Notes: a model not told the origin generated them from the sequence alone. DNA of 39,142 bases from Gnetum montanum (GCA_015680685.1 MNCI01004643.1:444531-483672); one strand, 5' to 3'; positions 20,710 to 32,269 are shown, numbered from the stretch's first letter. Translations and numbers: made by a program.

Positions 20710-21300
20710 TTATTCAGTAAATGATAAAAAATAATATGTAACATATTTTGTAAATTATCAAGAATTAGTTTGGGTGAGAATGCATTCTACATAGTAATTG
20801 AGGTCTTTAGTAATTTTCTCTCCTTAAATGGGTTTAGCCTTGTCTTTTGATTGTTGAACAACAATGCTATTTTAATTGTTTAGTTTCATGTTTTCTCTCA
20901 ATTTTTCTTAGTAGAGAAGCTTTCCCACTGTATAACAGGCAGTTGGTGCTCACCCATGAATAATAATAAAAACAAAAACAAAACAACAACAATCAATACT
21001 TTTGAAAAATCGTAAGAGATAAAGGTAATCTTTAAGCAGCATAATGCATGGTCTTATTAATGCAGAGGAAGCTTGACCTCAGTTGTAGTCATACGATTTA
21101 TTATACCAGAAACTTGTGGAAAACAGCTGTATTGATTTATGATAGAATATATCGTGTATGCTGAATAAAATCGAATAAAAAGGCTCCATTGTCAACAAAC
21201 AATCAATACAAAATCTTAACGCAATTCTGTACTCGATTTCGAATATGAATCAAATCCATAGCAAATGCTCACCGAATTAACCGGAGGATGCTACCGTGTA

Positions 21301-21321
21301 TGGATGGATGGATGGATGGAT
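21301..21321. repeat. (TGGA)5 microsatellite
   Basis: Five perfect TGGA units followed by a partial unit. Confidence 0.9.
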
Positions 21322-21356
21322 TCACACGGTTACCTTTAACTTTGCACGCAACAAAA

Positions 21357-21374
21357 GTCACGTCAAAGTCAAGC
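21357..21374 (-). promoter_or_regulatory. Possible W-box/ACGT cluster
   Basis: GTCACGTCAAAGTCAAGC contains, on the minus strand, TTGACT and TTTGACG, the core bound by WRKY factors, next to an ACGT core. WRKY sites are common near plant defence receptors. It is about 2.2 kb from the receptor kinase start, so any link is speculative. Confidence 0.25.
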
Positions 21375-22549
21375 AATCCAATACTTGGAGGTTGCAACAA
21401 AATTTCATTTTCAGTAATTTTGGCTTTTGCTGAAGTCTACAAATTCTAGGAAAGTTGTACATCTACATATAACTTTACGTCGGTTTGTAGTTTTAAAAGA
21501 AGCTATTTACTTTACGAGGGATTTCTACTTGCTGAACAAGTAGATTTTTAAGGCAAGGGAACTTGTCACCTACTCAAGAACATGTAACTGGATTTTTCAG
21601 ACCATGACTCTTAACATGAGTTAACACCTCATGGATGATCTCACAAATTTGATATATGAAATAGCATGTATTTATATTCCTTGTTTGAAAAACCAAAGTA
21701 ACATTAGAATAGTATATGATATGATTTGGCATAGCTAGATCAACTAGGGTTCCAACAAAAGTTTGAATTACACTTCACACATCACTATAGTCCTTTATAA
21801 TTACTCTAATATATCTTATCCTGTTAGCTATATGTTCTTCATATAGCTTTAACATTATACTTAACAACATTACCCATGTTTATGCTCATCACAGTAAAGA
21901 TATTTAGAACTCCAGAACACTTGATATGTAAACAAATCAATGTAGAGTAAAGTTGAAAAGTCGATCGCTGTAATGCTATGCATCAAAAGAATCCGATTCG
22001 TGGAAGCAAGGAATTGAGCATTCATGATTTTGAACTTGTTTTGCTAGTTTTTTTTAAAAATTAAATCTCATATATCATAAAAAAAACATTGTAGTATATA
22101 GAACAAGTACAATGTAAATCCAAAATATTGTTAATGCTTAAAAATTGCATAGAAGATTGCAATATCACCATTAAATTGAAGCAAGAAAATTTGCAAAGTT
22201 ATAGAGGGCATCAAATCCATTTCCTTACTCAAGAGCCACAATCTAGCCAAACATATAATTTCTACAACAACCAAAATGACAACAATAAAATAAAACCCTT
22301 TTGTTACTCAATCCAATCTTTCCAAGAATGAAATTAAGCCTCAAGCCTCAACCAAATTTATAACAAATCATGTTTGCTAATACTTTTGTTCAACAAAGAC
22401 CTATGAGTAGTGCTGTAGGGCCATGTTAAAGACAACCACATTATAAGAAGACATAGCTCAACTAAACTAGGCACAGCCCAATAACTCACCTCACCTACAA
22501 TGATCGAAAATCTTTAGGACATTGGGAATGGGCACCAATCATGATGAAG

Positions 22550-22595
22550 GGGAAAGTAAAAACAGAATACCAGGGAAAGTAAAAACAGAATACCA
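22550..22595. repeat. 23-bp tandem duplication
   Basis: GGGAAAGTAAAAACAGAATA plus CCA occurs twice head to tail (22550-22572, 22573-22595), identical. Confidence 0.9.
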
Positions 22596-23166
22596 TGAGC
22601 TTTCACATGGCCATTGGCCATGTGCTGGTGGGCTTGGTTGGTTCATAAACAAACAGATTTTAAAAAAAGTTGAACAAGCATCCATTGTCATCATGTTCAT
22701 GATTCATGATCCATAGCGATGACCCCGTTTTGCTTTGCCTTTTCTCAGCAGAGATATGAGAAAAACAGCAAAAACCAGCAATGACCAATAATAAACACGC
22801 CTAATGTGAGTCATGACATGACGGAACCTTTGACACTCCCAAAGGTAGGCCAATCCCTGCAAATGCAATGTTTTCCTCGCACGCCCCATCTCAAACTTGA
22901 TTTCGGTATGACCCAAACTTGGCCCTTCGGCCTTCAGTCACCAAAGTAGCCCTTTCGTGATTTCCGTGTGTTTGTTTATTCATTTGTACTCCCTTATTTT
23001 TTTTTGCGATGTGCCATGCCGATGCCATGAATCTTGATTCCCTGCGGCCCACTAAAATAATGAAACGAAGTGTCTGGTAAATTTCAGAACAGGAAAAGAG
23101 AGGGAGGATTTTAATGCCCAATGCAGACATTGAGAACAAGACAAGAATACCAGGCCAGGGAAGGCA

Positions 23167-23351
23167 AGGCGACGAAATGTATATCTATAGTTTTAGATAA
23201 AATTTCATTGGAAATTATGAAATACGTACCCATTGCGGATAAAATTTCATTGGAAATTATGAAATACGTACCCATTGCGGAGGCGACGAAATGTATATGT
23301 ATAGTTTTAGATAAAATTTCATTGGAAATTATGAAATACGTACCCATTGCG
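23167..23351. repeat. Nested tandem repeat upstream of the receptor kinase
   Basis: A 42-bp unit (starting GATAAAATTTCATTGGAAAT, ending CCCATTGCG) occurs at 23196-23237, 23238-23279 and 23310-23351, identical as read. The preceding block GGCGACGAAATGTATAT is also doubled (23168 and 23282). A larger segment was therefore duplicated as well. It ends about 195 bp before the ATG, in the promoter or 5' leader. Confidence 0.92.
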
Positions 23352-23761
23352 GATTTAATGCGTTTCTGTAAGCGCTCCACAATCCAACGTGAACAGTTCG
23401 TCAAAATTTCCGGAATCACGAATCTCCGGCGGATAGCTGTAATGCATAACCTTACATAACACGCAGAATTATAGTGAAGCCCCATCCTGGTGCGTAAGCA
23501 TAAGCCTGGTCATAACACTGCTGCCCTTCACCAGCAATAGTAATAATGATGCGACTCAAGGTATGCCGTGTTTCATCTACATCGATTGCAATTTTGTTCT
23601 TGATCCATGTTGTTGTTGCTGCCGCTTCTGCAAATGCAAAGGATGCTGCTGCTGGTGTTGAAGATGTGAGATCTTTGATTGACTTCAAGAGATGTATCAC
23701 CAGTGATCCTCATTCTGTTTTACAAGATTGGCGATCCGACTCTGCTGATGCGTGCAATTTC

Positions 23762-23869
23762 ACCGGAATTCAGTGCACTTCTGAAGGCAGAAGAGTCATT
23801 TCAGTGGATCTTCACACCGGAATTCAGTGCACTTCTGGAGGCAGAAGAGTCATTTCAGTGGATCTTCAC
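23762..23869 (+). repeat. 54-bp in-frame duplication in the LRR N-terminal domain
   Basis: A unit starting ACCGGAATTCAGTGCACTTC is repeated (23762-23815, 23816-23869) with one visible difference (GAAGG/GGAGG). It doubles 18 residues containing TGIQCTS and RRVISVDLH, so an extra copy of the cysteine-containing cap strand is inserted. Confidence 0.93.
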
Positions 23870-25498
23870 AGCAATGGTCTGCAGGGATCAATATGTCCAG
23901 CCATAGCAAATTTGTCCGTGCTCAAGGTACTCAATCTGTTAAACAATTCATTGTATGGAGTCATTCCACCTCAACTGGGCAGGCTTCCTAACCTTCCACT
24001 TTACCTTGGCACCAACGCTTTGTACGGACTCATTCCTCCACAACAACTCGGCAGTTTGTCTTCGCAGTATCTTAATCTTGCCAACAATTCTCTTAATGGC
24101 ACCATTCCTCGTCCTCTTGGAAGGCTCAGCAGGCTCAAGATTTTGTACCTTTACGACAATAGTTGGCTCATGGAAGCATTCCGCAACAGTTGGGTCAGCT
24201 AGAGGAGCTTGATCTGAGTCAAAATATGAACTCATTTAATGGGAATTCCTACAGAGATGGGTAAATGTTCGGTACTGGAACATTTGGATCTTTCAGTGAA
24301 CAACTTATCTGGAGAAATCCCACCAGAGGTTGCCGGTTTAAGAAGTATCCAATTTGGATTTAATTTGTCCAGAAATGCTTTGACAGGAAGAGTGCCTGAC
24401 AATATAGCAGGTATGCAAATGGCCCAGTATATTGATCTCTCCAAATACCGTCTCTCAGGAAACATTGCCATTCACATTGTAGAATGGTTAAATGCAGTGA
24501 AGCTCAATCTCTCATTCAACAATTTCACAGGAAATTTGTCAGATAAAATCGGGTACAAATTAATGCAACTTCAGATCTCCTGCAATTTTTTTTACAAGTC
24601 ATTGTACAACCTTTCTTATCTATATTTTTTGAATTTCACCTATAATAATTTTCAAGGGTACATACCATGTAAACAGGGCATATTCAAGAACCTAAGCAAA
24701 TGGTCTTTCATTGGAAATCCCCTAGATGCTTTGATCTCATGCTATGCAGTGTACCAAAACATTATACTTCTCACATGCTGAGACTTCTCAAAGGTATGTT
24801 GATAAGCATCAGTTCCTTGTGTGGGGTTCTTCTTCTTGGTCTTTTCACCTGGTTCTTGTTGAGAAAATGGAAGAATTTCAAATCAACATCTTTTCTAATT
24901 AGAAAGCTCCAGAATCCATTCATAAAATTATCAATGAAACAATTAGAGGGAGCCACCCAATGTTTCAGTGCAGATAACTTAATTGGCCAGGGAAAGTATG
25001 GAAAGGTTTATCAGGGGATACTAAGCCAGGGCCAAAAGGTAGCCATTAAGGTATTTTTGCCATTGGATGAAAACAGATCTGAGATCAGTTTCAAGAAGGA
25101 ATGTCAGACGTTGGGAAAGTTGCGTCATAGGAACCTTATCAAGATTATAACTGTGGTTTATTATGGTGATTTCAGAGCCATAGTGATGCCATACATGAGC
25201 AATGGTTCTCTTCATTCCCTTCTTCATACTCAAGATGAAGGACAATTCAGATCACTATGTTTGCAAATGAGGCTGCACATATTGAAAGAGTTGGCTGGAT
25301 CACTCAGTTATCTTCATCATGATTGCAGCCCGGTAATTCACTGTGATGTCAAACCACATAATGTGTTGTTGAACGAAGACATGACAGTAAAGCTCTCTGA
25401 TTTTGGCATAGCCCATTTTGTGTCACAGCAGACAGAAGCAGCAACAGAATCTTCCTCATCATATGCAATCAAAGGCACTGTAGGATACGCTGCTCCTG

Positions 25499-25622
25499 GT
25501 ATATATATTTTGAACTAATGTTTTAGCCATGTTTTGGTACTTTCAATTTCCAAGGTTTATCTTTATTTTCACTTTAATCATATATCATCCTAGTAATATG
25601 CTGTTGCTTCTTATGGAGGTAG
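25499..25622 (+). other. Intron of the receptor kinase
   Basis: Donor CCTG|GTATATAT and acceptor GGTAG|AGTACGG restore the conserved kinase motif APEYG across the junction (G + AG = Glu, phase 1). 124 bp, T-rich. A phase-1 intron at this point is typical of this receptor kinase subfamily. Confidence 0.85.
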
Positions 25623-25798
25623 AGTACGGAATTGGAGGAGAGGTATCCATTAAAGGAGATGTTTATAGCTTTGGAGTGGTCATGTTAGAAGTCATGACCA
25701 GAACAGAGCCTGTAAATGAGATGTTTGGCCTTGATTTCACTTTACGAAATTGGGTATCCAGGGTATTCCAAGCAGATACAGAGGAAGAAAGAGGGAGA

Positions 25799-25834
25799 AT
25801 TAAACAAATTTTAAGCATTAAACAAATTTTAAGC
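25799..25834 (+). repeat. 18-bp in-frame duplication in the kinase
   Basis: ATTAAACAAATTTTAAGC twice, adding six residues (IKQILS) in the C-lobe loop. Confidence 0.93.
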
Positions 25835-25987
25835 AGAGCCCATGACAATGGTGGAGGGATTGAAATTAAGAAAAAGGAAGAGTTGGAGGCAGTTGAAGGC
25901 ATTTTGAGGGTAGCCCTGCTTTGCACAAGCCATGATGCTTCATTAAGACCGTCTATGAAAGAAGTAGAGTCGGTTTTATTTAAGATC

Positions 25988-26047
25988 TATGATTCATATA
26001 CACCTTCCTCATCCATATATGATTCATATACACCTTGCTCATCCATA
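25988..26047 (+). repeat. 30-bp in-frame duplication in the C-terminal tail
   Basis: Two copies encode YDSYTPSSSI and YDSYTPCSSI, with one base difference. Confidence 0.93.
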
Positions 26048-26155
26048 AATAATGTTCACAACCAATCCAGACTTCGCTGCAATAACCTGGATGAAGTAAC
26101 AATGATGGTGGAATTACAATCACCGTTATACTGGAAGAAAAATCAAGGGAAATTA

Positions 26156-26201
26156 GAAATCAAAGAGGCATCCAGCTCGAAATCAAAGAGTCATCCAGCT
26201 C
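26156..26201 (+). repeat. 23-bp duplication near the C terminus
   Basis: GAAATCAAAGAG-G/T-CATCCAGCTC occurs twice (26156-26178, 26179-26201). As 23 is not a multiple of three, it shifts the frame, so the last ~20 residues are probably not ancestral. Confidence 0.9.
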
Positions 26202-26239
26202 AACCTTTTAATGGTAAGGTTAGCATTACAGGACATTAA

Positions 26240-27249
26240 GATTTTCTGTTGAATTTTCTCATGCATTGGTAGAATTGACACTGCATTTATAATATTCTAA
26301 GATTTTTAAATGTGATTACGCGCCCCAATAATAGTTGGCCGTGAGAATATGCCATGCTTTTAATCATTTGTCATCACTTTGGGAGGCTTTCACGGACAAG
26401 TTTAAGAATTGCTAATTCCAGTCATGTTAATTATTCTTTTATCCTTGTGCGGTTAGCAATTTATCTTTTTTTGGTGAATCCTTGGCTCAGTTTTTGAAGA
26501 AAAAGTTATGCACTGTAAATTTAAGGTCAGAAAACGAAAACAGAGCTAACAGAAATGGCTCACTTTTTTGAAGGGTTAGACAGAAGGAGAGAGGATTAGA
26601 CAATAAACATGAAGTCAAAGAAATAGGGGTCAAATCATCGAGAGGGAAAAAAAAAACCTGTATCAAAGCATGACTGTTTCATTCACTGAATAGCTGCTGT
26701 TTGTTTGTAGTTCTGTCATAGCCATCCTTCTTTTCTTCCAACGTTGATTTACAGCTTCATATTTAGCTGCACATCTAATATGTTACATTTAGAGAATCAA
26801 ACTTTTGATTGTTTAATCCTAATTTGCTCTTTTTTACTGGTTTGGTATTTGGGGAATTGTTAAATCTTTATCACGACTGTCACTTGTGCATTGTTAATGA
26901 AAGACACCTTTGCGAACGCCCAGCGGGATGTATAAATAAAAATATTTACGTCACATTAGATTTTTTAAGTTATCCATCCTTTATTCTGCAAATAGCAAGT
27001 ATAAATCTGGGATATTCACGTATATGAACAACATAGACCGAAACGAAAGGAAAATTATCATTGCGTTCGGTGCATTTCACTTTGTGTGCATAGCTCTTTA
27101 TATATATATATATAAATCTCGACAAGATATATATATAAATCTCGACCTTGTCGGCTTTCTTCATTTAGAAACTATGCACAGTTAAACATATTTTATTTTA
27201 ACAGGAGAGTATCTTGTTAAGAATAATTGTGAATCATTTCATCTTAGAC
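26240..27249. other. Spacer 3' of the receptor kinase
   Basis: No gene seen; no clear polyadenylation signal could be singled out. A TA-rich 23-bp duplication ending AAATCTCGAC lies at 27101-27146. Confidence 0.6.
27101..27146. repeat. TA-rich 23-bp tandem duplication
   Basis: Two copies of a TATATATATAAATCTCGAC-type unit, offset by 23 bp. Confidence 0.85.
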
Positions 27250-30200
27250 CTGCCTTAATAAAGAGCAAACTTGGTTTAATATTCAAGATGAACATTGTAA
27301 GGAAATTTTCAAGTATCTAAATAGCTCTTCTCCTTCTCCTTCGTCCTCTTTAGACAAACTTTTCAATGATAGTACCATCATCATCGACAACACCAATCTC
27401 CTCTTATATCTTAAGAAGCATTTCAAAGCCTTATTTATTGCTACTCCTATGGATATTTCATCATTCAAGGTTGCTACTTTTAATTATCCTAGTCTAGTTA
27501 ATTCTACTATGTTGCAAATTTTAGAAGCTAATATTACTTAAGTTGAGCTTCAATAGGCTTATTTTAAACTAAGCTCTGGGAAGGTCCCTAGTTATGATGG
27601 TTTCCCTGTTGAATTTTTTTAGACTCATTAGGATCTAGTTGGCAATGATCTCTTCCAAGTCATTAGAGAGGCTACCCTTATTGGTTCTCTAGGGCTAAAG
27701 TTAAATCAAGGGATTCTTCGTCTTCTTCCTAAATCTTAGGATTCTACTTGTATCTCCAATTGGTGAGCCATCACTCTTCTAAACATGGTATATAAAATTT
27801 GGGCCAAGTTCTTAGCCTTAGGTTTGAAGAAAATTCTTGTCATATTATATCCCTCTAGCAAATAGGCTTTGTTCCTAGTAGATACATTTTAAATAATGTG
27901 GTTGTTGCCTAGGAAGGTCTTCTATGGGCAGAGGATGATAGTCATGATATTCTCTTAATGAAGCTTGATTATGCAAAGGCCTATGAAAATATTAGGTGGG
28001 ACTTCATTTTACAAACCATGACTAAACTTGGTTTTGGTCCTAAGTTCCTACATATGGTAAGATGTTTATTCTTAGATGCTACTGCTAGAATAGCTACTAC
28101 CTTTGGTATCACTTCTCTCTTTTCTATCCATAGGTCAATGAGGCAAGGATGTCCTCTTACCCCTTTCCTGTTCATCATCACAACTAACTTCCTCTATCAT
28201 CTATTAAACTTTGATATTCAGAATAAGGTTATCATTGGGGTTCATCTCTCTTCCCCTCAACATTAGCTTCTTAATATGCATTTCACCAACGACTCATTTT
28301 TCCTCATTCAAAACACTACTACTAATGTGTAGCGACTCTTATCTCGAGTGCAGCAATATTGCTCTTTCTTTGGCTTCACTACTAATTGGAATAAATCTTC
28401 TATTAACAATAATTATAGCCATTTGCCCAACTATAATTGAAAGCTTATTTAGAACTAAGATATCATTAAGATTTTGGGAATTCCCTTCCTATTTAAAGGT
28501 CCTACTTCAGTCCTCTAGGAGCAAGTAATTTCTCAAATTCAAAAGAAAATAAAAAAATAGAAGACTAAATCCCTCACTTTTGTAGGCAAGTACCTTGTTT
28601 GTAAATCTATTTGTGCTTCTACTCATGTGTATTATTCTTCGAGTTGAGCTCCCTACCAAGCCACACATCAAAAGCTAGAATGATTATTTTGGAACTTCAT
28701 GTGGTCATCTAAAGAATCTTAAAAAGGTTTTCATTGTGTTGCTTGGAATATTATTACTCTCCCTAAGAATAGGGATGGATTAGGCCTGTTCAATTCTTTT
28801 AAATAGGGGGCTCACCTTAGTTGCTAAGTGGTTAGTTCAACATCTAGGTGCCCTTGACATTATTGGGAGTCTCCTTCAATTAAGGCTTTGATAAGCATTT
28901 CCCAAAAATAAGTCCTTTTGGAAAGGAATCCATTTCGTTAATTGAATCCTCTCTCCCCATACTATCATCATTCAGGGGTCTCATGTCTTCAAAAGCATTT
29001 GGAGGGCTTGACAAGCTTTACTTCATTATATTGACTGGGCAAATGTCAAGATCAATCCTACACTTCTTTCTAAACATTGCCCCTAGTGGATACCCTTGTC
29101 ACCTGCTCCTCTTTGCACTACAAATGCTAAGGTAGTTACTTCTCAATATCATAAGAGACTTATTTCTCTTAGTTGTCTTTGTCTCATAGACCAATGAATT
29201 TCTTGGGAAGTGTTTGAAAATTTGTATGGGGCTTCCAATGCAATGCAGCATTGCTTGAATCAAGTTTACAATTTCATTCATCAATATATGCAATTGCATG
29301 TTTTGGTACAAAGTATTTTTCATGTCCTCTAGTGGACTAATGAATCAAAACTTCTACTTATAAGTTGCATATCCCCTTTCAACCTTTGCATGATTCCTCA
29401 ATTGTCATTCAATGATGTAATAGATCTTGGCACAAACAAGAGTCTAAGCAATTATGGATCTCCCTCTTTAAACATATTTGAAAACTTCTAACCCTTCCTA
29501 AAATTCAATATTTTTTTTGGTGTCTTCTTCATCAAGGTTTACCCATTAGCAAACACCTTGAATACCTTGTTATTCACACTCCTAAGTGCCCTCTTTGTGG
29601 TAAAATTGAGGATTTTGTTCATGCCTTTTAGCATTGCCCTTTCACTCAGCATACATGGATATGGGCTTCCAAATACATCCCATTGTGCAAGCTTTCTCAA
29701 AATGACATTATGTTTGGCTCTTTGCCTACCACTTCTGTGAATTTCAAATTTCTTTGAAATTTTATTAGGCCCATTGTTCTATATTATATTTGGAAGCACA
29801 TATGTACTATTCTTTTTTTGAGGACTAACTATTCAAATATCTATCATCTGACTATTATGAAGAAACTATAGATCCTCTGCCTTGTTCACTTCCATATCAT
29901 ATCTCAAGCTTCATAGATCAAGTTGGATATTAATTAGTTGATTCATTTGTTGTAGCCTTGGGGTAGATCCATGAGTCCAAGAAACCTTCTTCAACAGGAA
30001 TCACTGCACAAGAGTCTCTCTATATAATTTCAAGTGTTATATGCTTCATCTAGTTTTCTGCCACTCTTCATCTACTATCTTTTTTTGGTGATCCTTGGTG
30101 GATGGTAGATCTCCATATTGTGTGCCTCCCCTTTGGGATCATTTGTTTGTAAGTATGTTTCCCTGTGTAACACCCCCAGTTCATTCAATTTCCCTTCTAT

Positions 30201-30295
30201 GTTTTTTACCTTCTATATCTAGTCTATTTGACTTGATGTTGAATATGTATTTGATGTTCTTTTTCTATTAATAAAACTCGCTTTTCAAGGTCCAA
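27250..30295 (+). mobile_element. LINE (non-LTR) retrotransposon, 5'-truncated and mutated
   Basis: The + strand carries LINE reverse-transcriptase blocks in order: SGKVPSYDG...EFF (27575-27620), GFVPSRYILNN (about 27865-27895), KLDYAKAYENIRWDFI (27961-28010), then RQGCPLTPFLF (28141-28175), the catalytic block reading FTND (28282-28293), and CSFFGFTTNWNKS (28357-28395). Then comes the zinc-binding domain CPLCGKIEDFVHAF (29587-29630) and a T-rich 3' part to about 30295. The apurinic endonuclease domain that should precede the RT is missing. Many in-frame stops (27620, 27629, 27910 among others) and the loss of the first catalytic Asp make it dead. The exact 5' and 3' ends are uncertain; I see no target duplication or poly(A) tail. 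Confidence 0.88.
27961..28266 (+). pseudogene. LINE reverse transcriptase, longest surviving open segment
   Basis: About 100 residues uninterrupted, holding palm motif A (KLDYAKAY, with the first catalytic Asp of the RT) and the RQGCPL motif. The stop at 28264-28266 falls just before the second catalytic motif, where FADD-type sequence reads FTND. Confidence 0.8.
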
Positions 30296-31089
30296 CACCC
30301 CCCCTTTATTTCATCTCAAAAATTAACTTAAAAATTAGAATCATGCGTACATTTCATTGTTAATCAACAAGCTTAAATCTTTGAAATGTTTTTTGATTCA
30401 TTTCTGAAGTAGATGATCTTGAGATTGCTTATCTAAAGCTAGCTATAAGCTTCAGTAACTTAAAAATTGTGAAAGCTTTCACACATTGATGATAGATACC
30501 AAAATGCAAGATACTTATATTTCATAGAATTTAAAGGATTTAAGTTATCATGAATAGTAGTCCAAGAAATGGATTCTTAGCACTATAAGATCATATATTG
30601 TGCAAATTAACAATATCTTTGCAAAAAAGATTAAGTATTTTTTTTCCTCTAGATGATTATTTACAAGATTTAAAGATAAATGCTATAAAGAAGTATTACT
30701 ACTAGTACATTGCAGTTTTTTTTACATGATGTTTTATGAAGTACCTTACATTCTACATAGTTTACAAATATGGAGAACCTTGAAATTGAATAATTCATGG
30801 CAAGAATAGTAAATTTACATAACATCTACATTTTCAATAAACTAACTAATTACTTTTTTCATCATAGATAAAATTATGAACTAATAATTTCTAGGGTTCA
30901 CTACACTTATAAGCTGAAAGTACCCACTTTTCTTCACATGCTTTTCCTTGATTAGATAAAAAGAAGAAAGGAAAATTTTCAAGGGATGTAATTCTTCCAC
31001 AAATATCCAAAACTCTTTTAAAATATTTACCACTAGTATCTTTTTCAATAAGAAATCTCACATCTATTTAAAAACTTTTAAAAAATTAT
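30296..31089. other. AT-rich spacer
   Basis: No coding or repeat signal that I can support; part may be the decayed 3' end of the minus-strand LINE next to it. Confidence 0.5.
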
Positions 31090-31745
31090 TATTTGAAGGA
31101 CAAGAAGAATAGTTATGTAATAAAAATAGATAATTTTTCATATGTAAGAGTCCCTTCAACAAAAGAAAGCTTCTTTTATACTTAAACATCAATTTTTTAT
31201 TTAATCTTTTCTAATACCCATTGCCATACTTGATCCTTGAAAATGCTGAACTCAAAAGAAATTATAAGAAATCTAAAGATGTCACCAAATTTTAATCATC
31301 ATCATAGTAATCATAACAAGATTAATTTTCTTTTCTAAGATAAGTTGATATAGCCTAATTAATGCAAAAACTAAATGCTTGGCAAATGATATCCAAGTAA
31401 TACAACTAGGCAATATCATGTGAAGTTAAAGAAAGAATCATATGTGAAATGAAAGTTACATAATTGATTATTGGAATTAGGAAGTTGTAGCACATGTAGG
31501 AAGCTTGCATTAATTTTTTAAGTACTAAGAAAATCCAATGCATCTATTGCATTAATGCAAAGATATGGAGCCAAGGGGCACCCTTGATGAAGTGATCTTT
31601 TCAAGGAAAATGGATTTAATATTAAACCATTCATATTTAAGTAGATGTTAAACCATTGACACATGCAATGGCGCTAGCATCAAGAAAAAAAACTTTCATC
31701 TTATCAACAAAGTAAGGATTGAAACCATGATTATTTAAAAATTTT
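31090..31745 (-). pseudogene. Minus-strand LINE reverse-transcriptase fragment
   Basis: On the minus strand, 31745-31510 reads GFNPYFVDKMKVFFLDASA, then VNGLTS and, after a frameshift, HQGCPLAPYLFAL, which are RT blocks of plant LINEs. Further downstream, near 31230-31130, WVLEKIK and KKLSFVEGTL match the region after the RT (the W-rich, LSLAGR-type block). It is broken by several stops and frameshifts and is separate from the plus-strand LINE at 27250. It ends next to the LTR array at 31781. Confidence 0.72.
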
Positions 31746-31780
31746 AAAATAAATTTCGAAAAATCCTATCATATAATTTT

Positions 31781-32114
31781 TGTAGAAAAATAAAATAAGA
31801 AACAATGAACAAATGCAATAGGTAAATAAAAATCAAAATAGTAACACACAAAATTTACGTGGAAACCCCAAATCGAGATGAAAATCATGGGCAGAAGCAA
31901 AGAGTTAATTCATTAAATTAGAGATTAAGAGTGTACTACAAGGGAGTGATCCCCACAAAGGGTGATCCCCAAAAAGGGGAGTGGTCATGGAAAAGGGGAG
32001 TGTAAAGGGTGTTTACATAAAAGGAAGAGAAAACAACATCTTTTCAAGTTTCATAACAGTCAACCCTTCAACTTCTGTAATGGTAGAAATGGAATTTGAG
32101 TCACCACATCATAT
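31781..32114 (-). repeat. Copia-type LTR, left copy
   Basis: 334 bp; shares with 33143-33540 the blocks AATTTACGTGGAAACCCCAAA, AAAGAGTTAATTC, ACTACAAGGGAGTGATCCCC and GTTTACATAAAAG. It contains a single 24-bp minisatellite unit (about 32060). Confidence 0.82.
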
Positions 32115-32269
32115 TCTAATAATCTCCACCTTGACACGAATTTCCTTATAATGGACAAATCTCCAATCTTCAACAAAAGGTTTTCCACCTTTTCCACAAT
32201 AAAGCTCCTAAAACTCAACAAGAAACATCAACCAAGTCTAAGCAATGATCAAACTTCTAGTATAATGTA

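Larger units (their letters stand above)
20710..23166. other. Spacer upstream of the receptor kinase
   Basis: No convincing gene. Holds a TGGA microsatellite at 21301-21320, a possible W-box cluster at 21357-21374 and a 23-bp tandem duplication at 22550-22595. Short open frames here lack any recognised motif. Confidence 0.6.
23546..26239 (+). pseudogene. LRR receptor-like kinase, non-RD (subfamily XII-like), frameshifted as read
   Basis: A membrane receptor kinase. ATG at 23546 (MMRLKVCR) gives a signal peptide (ILFLIHVVVAAASA), then an LRR N-terminal domain (SLIDFKRCITSDPHSVLQDW, then CNFTGIQC) and about nine LRRs to 24700. The membrane segment is near 24794-24865. The kinase has the glycine loop IGQGKYGKV (24982), Lys of VAIK (25048-25050), KKE of helix C, HCDVKPHN (catalytic Asp 25345-25347; Cys before Asp makes it non-RD) and DFG (25399-25407). 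An intron at 25499-25622 splits APE/YG. Exon 2 (25623-26239) holds GDVYSFGVVMLEVMTR and the domain end, then an unusual ~85-residue tail. Frameshifts near 24172 and 24240 cancel each other; a third near 24720, before the membrane segment, does not. The LRR region is shorter than in FLS2, EFR or Xa21, which have over 20 repeats. Sequencing error or true decay cannot be told apart here. Confidence 0.88.

Noticed and set aside
22128-22331. 67-residue Gln/Asn-rich frame
   Set aside because: Lies in AT-rich spacer with no domain or splice partner; its composition follows from base content.
23948-24235. 95-residue minus-strand frame under the receptor kinase
   Set aside because: It is a shadow of the leucine-rich repeat coding strand with no motif of its own.
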